A stretch of 64,000 nucleotides of DNA from Zunongwangia sp. ESRF-bin46 (GTDB lineage: Bacteria > Bacteroidota > Bacteroidia > Flavobacteriales > Flavobacteriaceae). The first letter of the stretch is position 1. Each line of letters starts with the position of its first letter. This document shows positions 63,296-64,000 of this stretch, in pieces. The stretch is taken from positions 310,001 through 374,000 of the forward strand of contig NTLF01000017.1 in assembly GCA_002631855.1 (NCBI GenBank), given 5' to 3'. The notes beneath the pieces are model-generated. The model was given only the letters and a program-made list of their open reading frames with translations, did not search any database and was not told the origin of the DNA. A program made the position numbers and the translations under genes.

Positions 63296-63326
63296 AGCGT
63301 CCCGCCGAAAGGTCGGGACGCTTTTC
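63296..63326 (+). terminator. Intrinsic terminator, plus orientation
   Basis: AGCGTCCCG pairs with CGGGACGCT around CCGAAAGGT (with inner C-C/G-G pairs), followed by TTTTCTTTT on the plus strand. On the minus strand no T-run follows, so it does not fit the DsbD transcript well and may end a plus-strand RNA. Confidence 0.7.
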
Positions 63327-63334
63327 TTTTATCC

Positions 63335-64000
63335 CTATTTTGAAGTGTTTTCTTTAGAGAAATTTTTAAGCCCTTCTTCAAGCCAATGTAAATATTCATC
63401 TGCATTGGGTGTGTACCCAATAGGTTTATTTAACATATTGAAGTCAGTGTCCATCAAAATATAATACGGCTGTGAGTTATTTTTAAAGTTTACAGTTTGA
63501 AACGTTGCCCACTTATCCCCTATTGTTTTAATCTTTTTAACCCCCCCACTTGGTTTTAAAAAGTTAAATTTTTGTTCATCAGACAGTTCTTTTCTGTCAT
63601 CAACATAAAGTGAAATTAAAACATAATCTTCATTGAGAGTTTCAAAAATATCTTGACGACTCCAAACCTGCTCTTCCATTTTTCGACAATTTACACACGC
63701 CCAACCGGTAAAATCTATCATAATTGGTTTACCGGCTGCTTTTGCGACAGCTAGCCCTTTATCTAGATCTTTATAGGCTTCAAGCCCTAACGGTGCATCG
63801 GTGTCTTTATCATACACGCTATAAAACAATGGTGGTGGAAAACCACTTAATAATTTAAGGTTTGCATAACTAGAATTGGTTAAGCCCGGGATTAAATAAA
63901 GCATAAATGCAAAGGTTAAAACCCCAACTAAAATATTGCCCATAGGTGGTCTTTTCTTTTTAGGACCATCGTGTGGAAAACGAATAAAACCAAACAAGTA
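63335..64000 (-). CDS. DsbD-like thiol-disulfide interchange protein, C-terminal part
   Basis: The frame is open to the window end, so the N-terminal and most transmembrane parts lie outside. Visible are one transmembrane helix (LVGVLTFAFMLYLIPGL) and a C-terminal thioredoxin-fold domain with the redox pair CVNC in FTGWACVNCRKMEEQVW. LEEGL near the C-terminus ends the domain. The family transfers electrons across the inner membrane to periplasmic thiol proteins. The lipoprotein MsrB in this window is a possible kind of client, by inference only. Confidence 0.85.
   Translation of the reverse strand, partial: YLFGFIRFPHDGPKKKRPPMGNILVGVLTFAFMLYLIPGLTNSSYANLKLLSGFPPPLFYSVYDKDTDAPLGLEAYKDLDKGLAVAKAAGKPIMIDFTGWACVNCRKMEEQVWSRQDIFETLNEDYVLISLYVDDRKELSDEQKFNFLKPSGGVKKIKTIGDKWATFQTVNFKNNSQPYYILMDTDFNMLNKPIGYTPNADEYLHWLEEGLKNFSKENTSK

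Noticed and set aside
1-64000. tRNA, rRNA, CRISPR array or toxin-antitoxin genes
   Set aside because: No intergenic gap has a cloverleaf, a spaced repeat array or a recognisable toxin-antitoxin pair; gaps are short and mostly hold promoters and terminators.

Overview
The window reads as a chromosomal segment of a marine-type member of the Flavobacteriaceae (Bacteroidota). The DNA is AT-rich. Several proteins carry type IX secretion C-terminal sorting domains, and there are SusC/RagA-like TonB-dependent receptors with CarboxypepD_reg-like N-termini, many short lipoproteins, and Bacteroidota-restricted families (DUF2141, DUF2752, DUF6452/DUF6048, 2TM domain, CCC-motif membrane protein, head-GIN adhesins). 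Recognisable start sites mostly lack strong Shine-Dalgarno sequences, and several TAnnTTTG-type -7 elements are visible. No phage, insertion sequence, CRISPR array, tRNA or rRNA gene was seen, and no gene-free stretch exceeds 300 bases. Almost all of the window is core genome; the less ordinary content is in regulation, RNA and small genes.

Layout. 1-6.4 kb: end of a secreted T9SS protein, Lon protease, then an ECF sigma factor operon with an anti-sigma-like membrane protein and two secreted beta-helix proteins. 6.4-16 kb: an MFS permease, an M48 lipoprotein protease, a collagen-like lipoprotein, two tandem MsrB enzymes (one a lipoprotein, one cytoplasmic), dihydrolipoyl dehydrogenase, a Dph6-like/AroQ pair, and a run of four outer-membrane beta-barrel genes. 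16-20.5 kb: XerD-like recombinase, aldo/keto reductase, RNase Y, a very probable 6S RNA of the Flavobacteria type, ZapA and a coiled-coil partner. 20.6-36.5 kb: an M23 peptidase and TonB receptor, a seven-repeat propeller T9SS protein, cysteine desulfurase, a TSP3-repeat lipoprotein, a Smr/DUF2027 protein, a large T9SS protein, ornithine aminotransferase, RlmD with DUF6452/DUF6048. 36.5-46.3 kb: acyltransferase, CoA pyrophosphatase, peptidylprolyl isomerase, TRIC-like channel, then the RDD / SpoIIM / DUF4129 / DUF4350 / MoxR / DUF58 module with overlapping genes.

46.4-56.2 kb is the most interesting part: OxyR with an OxyR-type operator directly upstream of its own gene, then a minus-strand block of three free 2TM-domain proteins, a LytS-type histidine kinase carrying a fourth 2TM domain at its C-terminus, a TPR-like protein, an unlisted 35-codon membrane peptide, a DUF2141 protein and a TonB receptor. 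The expected LytTR response regulator is absent. 56.4-64 kb: a YdeI-like protein coupled to a membrane class III nucleotide cyclase and RlmH, the glycolytic block pgi - BadF-type kinase - gap - pfkA, and the C-terminal part of a DsbD-like thiol-disulfide protein running off the window edge.

Oxidative and envelope homeostasis recur here: OxyR, two MsrB enzymes, DsbD, Lon, the ECF module and the peptidases all fit redox and protein quality control.
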